Below, one piece after another: positions 12,001-21,975 of a DNA stretch of 64,000 nucleotides. This DNA comes from Cyathus striatus (lineage: Eukaryota; Basidiomycota; Agaricomycetes; Agaricales; Nidulariaceae): the NCBI GenBank assembly GCA_025738555.1, contig JAOVFP010000008.1, positions 1,798,001-1,862,000 on the forward strand, in the 5' to 3' direction. Position 1 is the stretch's first letter. Every line of letters begins with the position of its first letter. The position numbers and the translations under genes are program-made. Under the pieces are notes generated by a model. It searched no databases, had not been told where the DNA came from, and saw nothing but the letters and a program-made list of their open reading frames with translations.

Positions 12001-12588
12001 AGCTGAATCCAAGCGAGCAGCTACCATTGCAAGGAAGGCAGCAGCAGAAGCAGCAGCATCTAGTCCACGAAAACGTAAACAAGGTAAAAAGGCTGCTGTC
12101 TTCCCAATGTCAGATCACGAAATTGAGAGTGACGACGAAATACCTATTATGCCCACTCTTCATCCAGCAAACATGACACCAGTATGCCGAAATCCAGCTA
12201 GAAATGCACGTCGTTAGTGATATAAATGTTTTGTAAACGAATATATAGTACCTTTAACCAGGAAATGTAGCTGTTGAAAAGTTTGGGACGCAGTGGTAGG
12301 GTGGGGGGGGAAGATGGAAACATAGTGATTGTATGGTCAATAACGGTTGCTAGCGTTCAGCTTTATTCCCACGCACTGACCGGGTTCCTGGAATTATGTG
12401 ATTTGGAGGTTCCGCAACAAAAATATTCATAGCATCTCGTAGAGATGCCTAAAAATTCTGATTTAAGCTGTGACATATTAAAAACAAGGTGCATAATGCT
12501 GCACAAGTATTGTATTCTAAATACACAGCTTGGTTGGTTTGTAATTCACATTTTCCGATAATGTGACCGAGATCCTGAGACAATACAG
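9028..12588 (+). mobile_element. pogo/Fot1-like element nested in the 8-bp-TSD element
   Basis: Left end CTGT, 6 variable bases, then TCAGGAACTCGGCCACA. The right end read backwards is CTGT, 6 bases, then TCAGGATCTCGGTCACA. The element is flanked by TA on both sides (9026-9027 and 12589-12590), the TSD of Tc1/mariner/pogo elements. It encloses the transposase gene at 9917-12217. Non-coding DNA of about 0.9 kb (left) and 0.37 kb (right) lies between the TIRs and the gene; I see no other gene there. Confidence 0.68.
9917..12217 (+). pseudogene. pogo/Fot1-like DDE transposase, one nonsense codon
   Basis: Starts ATG 9917 (MSTAPLSTHSETEPLDLSLL). An HTH psq-like segment follows (GIHKLSLRQAAKAYNVP), then an in-frame TGA (about 10091-10093, CCC TGA AGC) where the family has Arg before STL, then a CENP-B-type HTH (VGRTWVHRFMSRHPDLK). 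The DDE domain spans an intron at 10675-10728: NIYNADEKGIQLG, then SHSPNGWTDQELGSKWL, LLILDGHNSHCT and LPSHTIHALQPCDVGVFGPL. The C-terminal half is low-complexity Ser/Thr/Pro, then a long Lys/Glu/Ala/Arg coiled coil ending in a basic segment (SPRKRKQGKK). The total is about 749 codons. Apart from the TGA it is intact and CpG-containing, so it is a recently active or active-looking copy. Confidence 0.85.
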
Positions 12589-12590
12589 TA

Positions 12591-13799
12591 TGTCCCGGCT
12601 AAGTTTACTGAGTCCCAACAAAGCTACATAGTACGACTTTTGGAGCCAACTACTATCGGCAATCAGTAGTTCGGGCTGCTTAATACTTCGTGTTGTTGCA
12701 TTTATGACTGTTGGTAGATAGATTCCTCGTAATATTCAGGTGTAATACTACTACAGTCATCCACCCCTAGTTGTTACATAATCACAATGTGTTACAAACA
12801 GGGCATCCAATCGACCTCCTGCCTCAACCATGCTAGCTACACACATAATTCTTTTTGCAACTTCATCTCATAGTAGTGTTCTTTATATGTATATAATAAT
12901 TTGAGAGAAATATTATTGTGTTAATGCATGGTACATAAAACAATTTCACAAATTTCAAGATCACAAAGGTGAGTGAAATTTTGTTGAGGCTATATAGACA
13001 TGCAAAGTCCATATTGTAAGTGCATTATGGGCTTATTTTACTTGCAACATGTGTATCTAACTTAATTATAAGCAGCTTTGCATTTCATGAAGCTGATCCC
13101 ACTAAAATGCTTCAACATGACACACCTGAAGCACATGAAAAGAGCATTGCAATGGATCAGACTTTTATAAATGGTGTACAGATCGCATTTTTGGCCTTGC
13201 ATCTTACTTTACATCTCCTCTGCACACTTAAACCTGCAAATATTGACTTACCATGACTGGACATGCCAAATCTGAAGAAGAGAAAGTGATTATCTTTCAC
13301 CACGAGAAGGAAGATCTCATGTCACGTGCTCTGATCGCTTACCAATTGGAGTCAAAGAAGCCAAAAGGGGTGCCGGCCACAGTTTTTGCAAAATCTGCAG
13401 TGACTTTCAGCATATTTAATCTTGTAGTAACTGCAACATCAATTAAATTGTGTCCTATGACACTTAGTGAACGATGAGGAATGGATTGATATTGGTGACA
13501 GAGATAGTGATGGATCGGAATCAGGAGAATCTCACATGTGATCTAGCCGGGGCACTGCCGTGTAACATCTTCCCATAATGTCAAAAATCGGACAGGGTCT
13601 CGGAAATTTCACGTAACAAATGAACATCTCAACTTCTCTCTGTAAAAACACTTGTAATATGTAAATAACACATATAAGTACGATTTAGAATTGTTTTGTT
13701 TGCTTAAGAATGACATATGATGATATGGTATGTAAATTTTCAATGTATTGTAACAATCAGCGGTGGATGACTGTAGATGAGATAGGTAAAATTTTGAGG
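12591..13799. other. Interior of 8-bp-TSD element, unassigned
   Basis: Two short plus-strand frames (13020-13256 and 13253-13477) look codon-like (for example EADPTKMLQHDTPEAHEKS; EEEKVIIFHHEKEDLMSRA) but match no family I know. They could be exons of a gene carried by the element. No RNA gene is seen. Confidence 0.3.
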
Positions 13800-14300
13800 T
13801 CAGAAGAGTATGAAAATGTTGACAAAATTTGCCCAACATGAACTACTGATTGATGATAGTATTGTATGAAGTACTCTAGCGTGCTCGCTTACCTTTAACT
13901 CTTCCTTCTTCATTGTTTTTGCATGCACTGCAAATCCAAGTACATGGAATAGGCCCCCTGGAAATACAGTAGTCATGGTATTGTAAAAAGATTTGGTGGG
14001 TTCCATAGCAGACATGTGTATGTATATATTACTTACATATTCAGTTTTATATCCAACATAATTACACTTCATCCCAATAGTTTCCTTTTCCCGAATCTTT
14101 CTCATATTGGAATGTTTGAAGGGTGTTATATGTCAGTGATCCATCTTCCTTCTTTTCCCCCTCCTTGTTCCTTTTCACCTTAGTGGTAACACAAGTTTTG
14201 CTCCCCATATGATTATGGATAAAGTTCTGAATCCCGACTTTTGAGCACTTCATATGCTCACCACATTCTGGGCAAATAGCATATCCCTCAGAGTCGACAA
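13800..14300 (-). pseudogene. Zinc-finger-like fragment of a transposon-associated gene
   Basis: The minus strand around 14290-14170 reads GYAICPECGEHMKCSKVG then IQNFIHNHMGSKTCV, giving the spacing C-x2-C...H-x-H-x4-C. This resembles the single Cys/His motif at the start of several basidiomycete transposon-associated proteins. The frame then runs through a Lys/Glu-rich stretch (KRNKEGEKKEDG) and stops. It sits inside the 5.8-kb element and is oriented against the pogo transposase, so it probably belongs to the outer element. The gene limits are not resolved. Confidence 0.4.
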
Positions 14301-14696
14301 CTCCTAGTGGTGCTTACATGTGCCAATAGCTAATGCTGTGCAATAACATACCAAATGTATCATGAATGTACTGTTTTCACTGTCAGTGACAGCATGCAAT
14401 AGAAAATAGCTCAAGGATATAATCATAGGATGGGATAACAAAAATCTTATCTAAAATGATCAAATATGATGCACATCAAGTATTATTTGCATGGTATACT
14501 GCTCAGAGGTGCCGATCCAACAACAGAACACATAAACCCATAAATATATAGCTGGTAATACATTAGAAAAACTCTTCCAGAGCCTCTCGAAGTATAAGTG
14601 CAAAGGGTTCCATAAAAAATTTTCTGGCCTTCGGCCTGACCCTACCTACCCTACCCCCGTGGGAAATTACGGTTGGCGTGCCCCCTTGCTATTTAG

Positions 14697-15234
14697 TACA
14701 AATTTAAACATCACATAGTTCCACTATTATGCTTTTAACTCTGACATCGTTTCTTTTCTTTTTTGGTGTGCCCAAATGAGAGAAACCGTTGAGAAATTTT
14801 GTTTACACGATAAATAAAAATACTAGCCTTTTACTACTCACAAGAACTCATGAAGATGTCAACAAAAGAACCATACATCAGCAATTCACGCAAATCTTTC
14901 CGGATATTTGTCTTTACGAGGTATATTTCACTTCTTCTTTAGAAGTATTATACTTACTTCCACCTCATAGAGAGAATGTTTGGAAACAAGCTCTATCTAC
15001 TATTTTGATTCAGGTTCCAATAGAATTTGTGTGACAGAGATCAGAAACTGGAGTACAAGTTATATTGTAGGGGTGAATGTTTGGTAAACTTCGCACGTTG
15101 TTATCGACGTAGTGTACAAGTTTACATACAAGTACTACATAAAAAGAAAAGCATAGTAGCATAAAGTAAAATGGGGAGCATATTTGAAACATATTGACTA
15201 GAGCGGGTATCATTGAGACATTTAACTTCGGCTA
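14697..15234. other. Intergenic, no convincing gene
   Basis: Flank of the 8-bp-TSD insertion up to the DUF6699 gene. One plus frame at 14789-15034 is open but unrecognised and lacks supporting features. AT-rich. Confidence 0.4.
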
Positions 15235-16278
15235 CTAGTATTCATAAGTAAACACTAATTTCGCCTTACATTTACCCTCTTTTACCTCAACTATTTTAAG
15301 CCCCGGGTATTGTGTTCCACCGATATAATAGTCAAGATAATCAACTATCCTAGGACCGTTGTTACGCTCCTCTTCGCTTCTGGCAATGTCTTGAAGCACA
15401 TCCAACCGGTTGTAGAAGTAGTGTAGAAATTGTGAATCTTGCAAAATGCTCCAACTCTCTGGGATAGTAACTTGAAAATAAAGGTAAATTCCACGTAACA
15501 CATCCCTAGCCGTGATAAATGGAAATGGTCGACGAGGATCAGATGAAGCTTTTACATGGATTGGCGTCATAGATTTGTCACGTTCTGGATTTCTCCGATC
15601 CCTGAACATGACTTTGATGAACATCTCGCTGCAGGAAGGGGAAGTAACGGAGTGCTCAAGACTCTCGGATTGTTCAATGGGGCTAATCATGACATCGGTC
15701 GGATAACAAGAGAGATCCCAGGAAATGTGCGGCAGGCGACTATTCGATGGGTGCCTAATGATTGGGTGCAAATCGACTATTGGATCATCATCGAAGTGTG
15801 CATTCCTCCGGCGATCGTTTCTGACAGGCTCGCCGCGCCTACCATTTCCTTGTCGTTCAGACTGTCCTAAAGGTCGCTGGGTGCCTCTTTGCTGGGGTGC
15901 ACTTCCTCCCACTGGCTCTTGAGTCGTATAAAATATCATCGGATCAACTAGGTATTGCATTGGTCTGCAAAGCTGGTATCCCTCTCGTGGACCCCAGTTG
16001 TAACCGTGTGGGGGGTGCTGGAAGCTTCTTCCTCGATTGGCGTTGAGTTGCTGTGCTAAATCCCGAGGTTGGTCCATGGTTACGGTAGCGCCCATGTGTT
16101 GTGCGCGTCGGTGTCCATGTGCAATTTCCGACATAGCCCCATTTGCATACCGGACGTGTCCTACTGGCACAGCCTGAGGGATCCATCGATATGAATCTAA
16201 ACTATAGTGAGAATAGGTCACTTTGGATAAAAGAAAAAAACTTACTTCCGAAGCCACGCGGCAACATAAGTATCTCAA
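15235..16278 (-). CDS. DUF6699-type protein (347-codon open frame)
   Basis: The C-terminal half carries the features of the Agaricomycete DUF6699 domain: ISWDLSCYPTDVMIS, then a strand-rich stretch (SEMFIKVMFRD), RPFPFITARDVLRGIYLYFQ (the 'TV.DVL..IY' core) and a terminal KCKAKLVFTYEY. The N-terminal half is Pro/Gln/Arg-rich and poorly conserved. The first 30 codons may not all be coding: GTAAGTTT...CACTATAG at about 16200-16245 looks like an intron, and ATG codons near 16138 are alternative starts. A second DUF6699-type gene follows upstream (16976-19267) in the same orientation. Molecular function of DUF6699 is unknown. CpG-containing and intact. Confidence 0.7.
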   Translation of the reverse strand: MRYLCCRVASEVSFFLLSKVTYSHYSLDSYRWIPQAVPVGHVRYANGAMSEIAHGHRRAQHMGATVTMDQPRDLAQQLNANRGRSFQHPPHGYNWGPREGYQLCRPMQYLVDPMIFYTTQEPVGGSAPQQRGTQRPLGQSERQGNGRRGEPVRNDRRRNAHFDDDPIVDLHPIIRHPSNSRLPHISWDLSCYPTDVMISPIEQSESLEHSVTSPSCSEMFIKVMFRDRRNPERDKSMTPIHVKASSDPRRPFPFITARDVLRGIYLYFQVTIPESWSILQDSQFLHYFYNRLDVLQDIARSEEERNNGPRIVDYLDYYIGGTQYPGLKIVEVKEGKCKAKLVFTYEY

Positions 16279-16504
16279 TCAGTTGATAAGTTGATGTTGT
16301 AGGGTGTAAAGTTCAGCCACTGGGGATGAAAAGAACGATTCTTTGCATAATATATATACTATTTGGTGCATAATACGATATGTCAAGCAGTGCGTATCTA
16401 TGGATGCCAAGATATTATTGTGGTATACTTTGTAAATGGCTTGAGACGGCGTGTTGAAGCGTTGAGGGTAACAAAGACAATGTCTTTCTTCAACGAGGAG
16501 TCAC

Positions 16505-16822
16505 ATTCACAGCATTTCTGTCAGCTCATGCGGACATCAGATACGAATAAGTAGAGTGTTGTTATATTACATATAAAATCACTAGTCATGTAACATACTA
16601 CTACAATTGTGTCGGAACGTTCGTTGATGCAACGTTTATTAAACGGAGACCCTCATTCACAGCATTTTATGCCAGCTCACGCGGACATCAAATACGAATA
16701 AGTAGAGTGTTGTTATATTACTTATAAATCACTAGTCATATAACACACTACTACAATTGTGTCGGGACGTTCGTTGATGCAACGTTTATCAAACGGAGAA
16801 CCTCATTCACAGCATTTTTGCA
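16505..16822. repeat. 150-bp tandem repeat, just over two copies
   Basis: The landmark ATTCACAGCATTT recurs at 16505, 16655 and 16805, a period of 150 bp. Shared internal blocks are GCGGACATCA, ACGAATAAGTAGAGTGTTG and ACGTTCGTTGATGCAACGTT (itself an inverted repeat). Copies differ by a few substitutions. The array lies in the spacer between the two DUF6699-type genes, just upstream of the 15.2-16.3 kb gene, so it may be promoter-proximal. It retains its CpGs. Confidence 0.85.
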
Positions 16823-16975
16823 AGTCGTAATTTAATAATGCAAAACTTGCTTTCAAAACAAATGACGATAAGACCCATATCTTTGATTACTCGACGCGAC
16901 GTATTAGATTAAACTTATATGTAACGACCTCATTATTGAGAAGCACGGTATCGTTCTAAAACGATAAATTATATA

Positions 16976-19267
16976 CTACAGTTCAAGTTCAAGTTCCCAA
17001 AAATCAAAAGAACGAGAGATAGTACGCAAACCAAAGAACGTTCTCGCAGAAGGTAATATAACATCAATCCTCTTGCTCCCAACACTCGGTTCCTGAACAC
17101 CCTCAAAGTACTCCTTGAGTACAGAGTCATCTCCCGAACGCAAATACTCCGAACGAAGGTGCTTCCAAAGCCTAATCTCCCCAGCTTCAAGAGGCTGTTG
17201 AAAATGTTGATACATATCCTTGAAAACACATCCAACATAATAAGGCATTGTTTCAATCGGACCCCACAGCTCTAAAAGCCATTGAACAACCGACAGCTGC
17301 GATTTAAAATTAATCCTAAGAATAGCATCTCGGGGACTATGTGGGATAGCAGGTTGCGTAGCGATTGGACCTTTCATATCAATTCTCTCTCTTGGATCAA
17401 TGGACATATCCCAGTTCCAAATGTAGGATTTTATAGGAGCTGAAAGAATAAGATGCAAGCTCGCAGGCGAATAATTGTTGTATAAAGATCCTGCACTTGG
17501 ACTTGGGGTTAAATGAGGATTTTGTGGGGTTTGCGGGAACGCTTCCATTTGATGGCTGCTGTTCACAGCGCTAGGAAATTTCCAATTTGCGAAATCTCGA
17601 AAACAGGTTTCTAAAGCGTCCATTGCGAGATCGTATGAGCTATCAGATGCAAGTGGACCTTCATGACTTGGATTTAATATGTCCTCTTTCAGCGAGAGAG
17701 GCGAGAGTCCGTTAGGCAACCCTTCTTCTCCCCGCGATCGGAGTGCTGCAAGTGGTGTAAGTGGAGACGGTATATATTCTGGGTTATTACTTCTATTTCC
17801 TGGTATAACAGGTGATGATGAAGTGTTCGATGATCCCAGCCTGAGGGGTGGATTCTGCACTCGATGGGGGTCATACTTAACATCGTTCGAGGTGTTCATT
17901 GTACGCTGTTGTAAACGCTCTGGAACCTGAGGTGACGGTACGTATTCTGTCGGATCGAATGAACCATATCTAGAAGAATTCCATTGAGAACGAGCCAGAG
18001 TATCGAGAGATGGACCCGAAGATACATCCTTAGTACCGCTTTTCAGAGCATTAGCTATAGAATCTCTTCTGAGTTGTAACAAATGGGCTGGAACCTCAGG
18101 ACAGGGAACATAATTGCTCAGATCGAAACCCTCATGCTCCATCGCAAGATTGGCAGCTTGAGCTCGTAACTCTGCAATAGATGAAGTCTTCAGTTGTGTA
18201 CTCGACGGTCCTCCGTCTCCTTCCACGTTCTGCGGATTTTTATTCGGTACAGACGCCAAAGTATCTTGTGAATTCTGCATAGATGAATTCTTGAATCCCG
18301 ATGAAACATTGTCCGGACGAGAATGAGGTTCAAGAAGCTTAGTTTCCGATGTATCAGCGTTAGTTGCTCTACCGCGTAAAAAATGAGCTGGAGCTTGAGG
18401 AGATGGAACATAAAGGTTCAAATCAAAACCCTTATACTTCGATGCGAAATTGGTGGCTCCAAATCCTACAATAGGTGAAGTCAAGTTCGACTGCTGCTGA
18501 AGATTTACTTCCATATCCTGCTCATCCGTACGAGGAGATTGCTCTTCTGTATCCTGTAATTCTGAATAATTCGCGTAAGAAGGCGACTCCGAGTCATGCT
18601 CAGCTCCTCCCCTCATCCGGAGTGGATTTGAACCGTCGGTTGCTGGTTTATGTGAAGAAGGGACACTCGATGGTTCTTGTGGTCGATCTGCTGCAGGTAC
18701 ATAATGCGGATGCAACAGCTCTGGATTATTCACGCGTGGAGAGTTTTTTTTTGGTTTATTCACCGGAGAACCACTTCCTGTCCCTGTCCCTAGACGAGGT
18801 GATTGTTCTGGACGCTGCGCTGGGGGTACATAATGGGGATGTAACAGCTCTGGATTATTTGGAGTGGGCGTTTTACGAGTCAGGCGGGGGATATTATCTT
18901 TTGGTGGTACAGGAGGTGGATTTTCTGGATGCGATGTTGTAAAATTTGTACTTGGATCTGTCAAATGTACCCGTCGAGAAGGGTCTTCCCGAGGTGAACG
19001 TACGGGAGAAGTTGCTCCTCCGTTGTTTAAGTCACTTTGGTCGACTGTTAAGTGTAGTGCGTCTGATTTATTCGGTGTTCCATGCGGAGAAAGACGAGCG
19101 GGTGGGCTGGTCCCTGGGGGAATCCCGCCTTGGACATGTTTTAGAGTATGATGCGGGGATGCATAAGCAGGTGCCGGAGGACTCATATACGGTCCGTACT
19201 GCGGGTAAAACGGTGGAACTACTGGCGGTATCATATTATTATGATACCTGGGATCCATAGGAAACAC
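16976..19267 (-). CDS. Large Pro-rich protein with C-terminal DUF6699-like domain (763+ aa)
   Basis: One long open frame. The N-terminal two-thirds is Pro/Ser/Asn-rich with two families of short repeats: NPELLHPHYVP (twice) and G-F-D-x3-Y-V-P-[SC]-P-x-[AV]-P (three good copies plus a shorter NPEYIPSP copy). The C-terminus (about residues 610-763) reads WNWDMSIDPRERI, AIPHSPRDAILRINF, VGCVFKDMYQHFQQPLE and ends FDFWELELEL, parallel to the DUF6699 domain next door. The frame stays open upstream of the listed start (a TTG/GTG-type codon; first ATG 9 bases on), through more Pro codons to about 19335, and further exons may extend to about 19500. The 5' end is therefore unresolved. CpG-containing, intact. 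Confidence 0.72.
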   Translation of the reverse strand: MFPMDPRYHNNMIPPVVPPFYPQYGPYMSPPAPAYASPHHTLKHVQGGIPPGTSPPARLSPHGTPNKSDALHLTVDQSDLNNGGATSPVRSPREDPSRRVHLTDPSTNFTTSHPENPPPVPPKDNIPRLTRKTPTPNNPELLHPHYVPPAQRPEQSPRLGTGTGSGSPVNKPKKNSPRVNNPELLHPHYVPAADRPQEPSSVPSSHKPATDGSNPLRMRGGAEHDSESPSYANYSELQDTEEQSPRTDEQDMEVNLQQQSNLTSPIVGFGATNFASKYKGFDLNLYVPSPQAPAHFLRGRATNADTSETKLLEPHSRPDNVSSGFKNSSMQNSQDTLASVPNKNPQNVEGDGGPSSTQLKTSSIAELRAQAANLAMEHEGFDLSNYVPCPEVPAHLLQLRRDSIANALKSGTKDVSSGPSLDTLARSQWNSSRYGSFDPTEYVPSPQVPERLQQRTMNTSNDVKYDPHRVQNPPLRLGSSNTSSSPVIPGNRSNNPEYIPSPLTPLAALRSRGEEGLPNGLSPLSLKEDILNPSHEGPLASDSSYDLAMDALETCFRDFANWKFPSAVNSSHQMEAFPQTPQNPHLTPSPSAGSLYNNYSPASLHLILSAPIKSYIWNWDMSIDPRERIDMKGPIATQPAIPHSPRDAILRINFKSQLSVVQWLLELWGPIETMPYYVGCVFKDMYQHFQQPLEAGEIRLWKHLRSEYLRSGDDSVLKEYFEGVQEPSVGSKRIDVILPSARTFFGLRTISRSFDFWELELEL

Positions 19268-20065
19268 AAGAGGCGGCTGAGGAGGAGTTCCCCACGCAGG
19301 AACGGGAATGCCAGCATGAACAGGAGGGGGAGTAGGCTAATTGGGTATCGACTGATGTTTATTAAGACAGTGTGGCCATGAATCCGATTGGGGTGGTGAA
19401 TGGTACCCTAGTGGAGTTTGATATTGTTGGGGATATTTTGGGGGTGTGGTTTGCTGGAGGGGGGTGTTATTTGGGAGGGCGGGGGAGCGTTTCCATTGGT
19501 ATGCTAACCAGGGGTTTGGTACTGTGTGTGTGGGTTAGTAGAGCGTTAAAGAGGAAAGAGGGAAGGATACAAACCGTATCCGGCCATGGTTCTTTTAGTT
19601 TGGATACGAGTAGAGTGAGGAGGACACTAAAAGGTGGTAGGAATTTGGAAGGTAGCGTTGTATGCGATATATAAACTTGTTCGTTCGTGGCGCGGTTGCC
19701 AACGGTGTATGGGAGGTGGAAGAGGACAATAGTATATTGTACTATGAAAGCGGTGAAAGTATAAGGAATGAGATAATTGTCAGTTACCGACGTACCAACG
19801 TCGTTGTGGGTGCGCCCACAATGTCTTGATTTATACATTTTATTCATTGTACTTCGTTTGTACCTTGTCATAATCATCTTCCCAGTGAAACAAAACGCAA
19901 TAAGTCCAAAAAATGATGAAAGTAAACCCTACGAACAAGTCACCAACGTCGCGTCAACCTTCACCTTATCGTTATCAGACGTCCAAGAGAAGCCTCGACA
20001 GACGAATTGTTCCGTACCAAGCTGACTAATCCAATTCTGCGTTTACTCCGAGTAAGGATACACCT

Positions 20066-20222
20066 GGACCAACAAGCGCGCCCTGTCATATTTAGCACCG
20101 GGATGATACCTAACGTTCCCCTCCACCCTTCTCTCTCCCCCTCTCCCTTCCACCCTCTCCTCTCCCCTTCTCCCCTCCACCCTTCTCCTCGTTCCTCCTC
20201 TTCTCCTCTTCCCCTTCAACCA
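20066..20222 (+). promoter_or_regulatory. Polypyrimidine promoter tract of SDR copy A
   Basis: About 110 bases of almost pure C/T (20115-20222) sit immediately before the ATG at 20223. Duplicate copy B has a shortened version at 56115-56163. CT-rich tracts upstream of start codons are common in fungal promoters. The upstream 40 bases (ACCAACAAGCGCGCCCTGTC) are shared with copy B and mark the left end of the duplication. Confidence 0.5.
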
Positions 20223-21624
20223 ATGCCCCCAATATCAACTGGCCGCATCCTAGTAACAGGCGCAAACGGGTACATAGGAACCTGGCTCGTGCGTTCCCTT
20301 CTAGCGCAGAACTACGCCGTCCGAGGAGTAGTGCGCACTCCTGACAAAGCGAAGAGTTTGGAGAGATATTTTAGGAGGTATGGAGGGAAGTTTGAGTGTG
20401 TTGTCGTTGATGATATCGTTAAGGTGCGTTATCCTCACTTTATACGAGGGAAGGAAGGGCGCATGGAGACTGATGAACGTGCTGGTAGATTGGAGCATTT
20501 AATGAAGCTGTGAAAGATGTGGATGCGGTACAGCATGTTGCTTCGCCTGTTGCGCCTGATAGTGATGATCCTAATGGTTCGTATTATCTTCTACTCCCCA
20601 GTGTTTCTGTGACTTCAACTGACGTACTCGATTATAGCGTACATTCAACCAGCAATAGGCGGAACCCTAGGTCTGCTGCAAAGTGCCCTCCAATTCGGGT
20701 TCGTTTCTCCCCCATCCCTCCATCCTCCATTTCCACATCACTAACGAACACACTGACAGCCCTTCAATAAAACGGATAATTCAAACATCATCCACCGCCG
20801 CCCTCGTCCGACCCGTATCGCAGCTCACAGTCCTCTCGGAAGAGGACTGGAACGAGACTGCTGTTAAAGAAGTTGAAAGATTGGGAGCGAAGGCGGGGGG
20901 TGGGACGAAGTATGTTGCTTCTAAGACTTTGGCTGAGCGTGGTACGTGTTTCTTTCTTTTTGTTGGGAGGGGCGTTGATGAAGTGGTACCGATAGCCGCT
21001 TGGAACTTTTACGGAGGAGTAAAAGATGACGTAGGATGGGACTTTGTATCTATTGTTCCATGTACAGTGTACGGTGTACGTCTTCCCCTCCCTTTTCTTC
21101 CTTCCTTCCCCCCTAACCCCCTCCAAAATACAGCCAACGCTCCTAGACCCAGCCACACCATCCCACCTCAACGCTTCCCTATCATGGTTCTACAATGCCG
21201 TAGTGGACAGCTCCAAACCGAAAAAGGAATCGGAACTAAAGGGCGCAAGTTCGTGGGTTGACGTGCGGGACGTGGCAGATGCGCATGTTCTGGGGATGCA
21301 GAAAACTGATGCGGGGGGTGAGAGGATTGTTGTTTGTGCGGGGAGTAATAGTTGGCAGGAGTGGAGTACGTTCTATCTTTTTTATTATTTACAAAACTCG
21401 GTTTAGCTCAAGCTAATGCGAATGTGCTAGTTGACGTAGCAAACGCCCTCAACCCCTCCCCGCCCCTCTCCGATCCCCTACCCAAAGGCTTCCCGGGACT
21501 GGAGAGGAGACAGCTTATCAAGTTCGACACGAGCAAGTCTGAGAGGATTTTGGGGATGAAGTATAGGAGTATGGAGGAGACTACAAGAGATGTGTTATTT
21601 GATTTCGTTAGTCGGGGTTGGTAG
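20223..21624 (+). CDS. NAD(P)-dependent epimerase/reductase, extended SDR (copy A, 353 aa)
   Basis: The family covers dihydroflavonol-4-reductase-like and GRE2-like aldehyde/ketone reductases. Seven exons join in phase: 20223-20423, 20489-20576, 20638-20698, 20760-20941, 20996-21075, 21134-21365 and 21407-21624 (introns 41-65 nt). Seen are the Rossmann motif GRILVTGANGYIGTWLVRSL (Gly-rich TGxxGxxG), VRTPDKAK, DAVQHVASPV, the Ser block IIQTSSTAALV, the catalytic YVASK (Y-x3-K), WDFVSIVPCTVYG (active-site Pro region), WVDVRDVADAHVLGMQ and a terminal SERILGMKYRSMEETTRDVL. All expected elements are present, so it should be active; the substrate is unknown. A broken duplicate is at 56166-58209. 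A copia element is inserted 25 bp beyond the stop. Confidence 0.9.
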
Positions 21625-21649
21625 TTTATATGTAGATTCTAGAGTAGAT

Positions 21650-21975
21650 TATAAGCGTTACAATCTCAGCGCTCACGATAGATAGCGAATGACTATGTAT
21701 TGCATTACCTATAAGTGTTACAATATAAGTAGGTAATGCTAGTAAGTAAACATGATATAAGTAATTCTAATAAGGGTTTGCTCACCTCAGCGCTTGTGAT
21801 AGATAGTGAATGACTGAGGAGAGCTAGACCGATTTCTAAGCTACTTAAATATACAATACAATCGGAAATTTTCAATAACAACTCAGTGGAATAGAGTCGG
21901 CGGCATTCTGCCGGCCGAATGAGCACGGCACATCAATAGTGCACGGATTGCATAAGCAACCCTCGTGCTCCAATA
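21650..21975 (-). repeat. Copia 3' LTR
   Basis: 326 bp, minus-strand start TATTGGAGCACGAGG, end CGCTTATA. The ends are TA..TA rather than the usual TG..CA, which is either a family trait or mutation. It retains many CpGs (CGCTCACG, GGCGGC, GCCGGCCG), whereas the other LTR has lost most of them. Confidence 0.92.

Larger units (their letters stand above)
8891..14688. mobile_element. 5.8-kb DNA transposon with 8-bp TSD, family unassigned
   Basis: The terminal inverted repeats are CAAGGGGCACGCCAA at the left and the reverse complement of CAAGGGGGCACGCCAA at the right (one-base indel). They are flanked by the perfect 8-bp direct repeat CTATTTAG (8883-8890 and 14689-14696). Subterminal GC hairpins occur on both sides (CCGACCTGGGGTCGG; GGCCTTCGGCC). 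Eight-bp duplications are made by hAT, P and Zisupton/KDZ-type elements. The only transposase found inside belongs to a nested TA-flanked pogo-like element, so the owner's transposase is missing or unrecognised. A zinc-finger-like relic at about 13800-14300 may be its own cargo. Confidence 0.72.
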
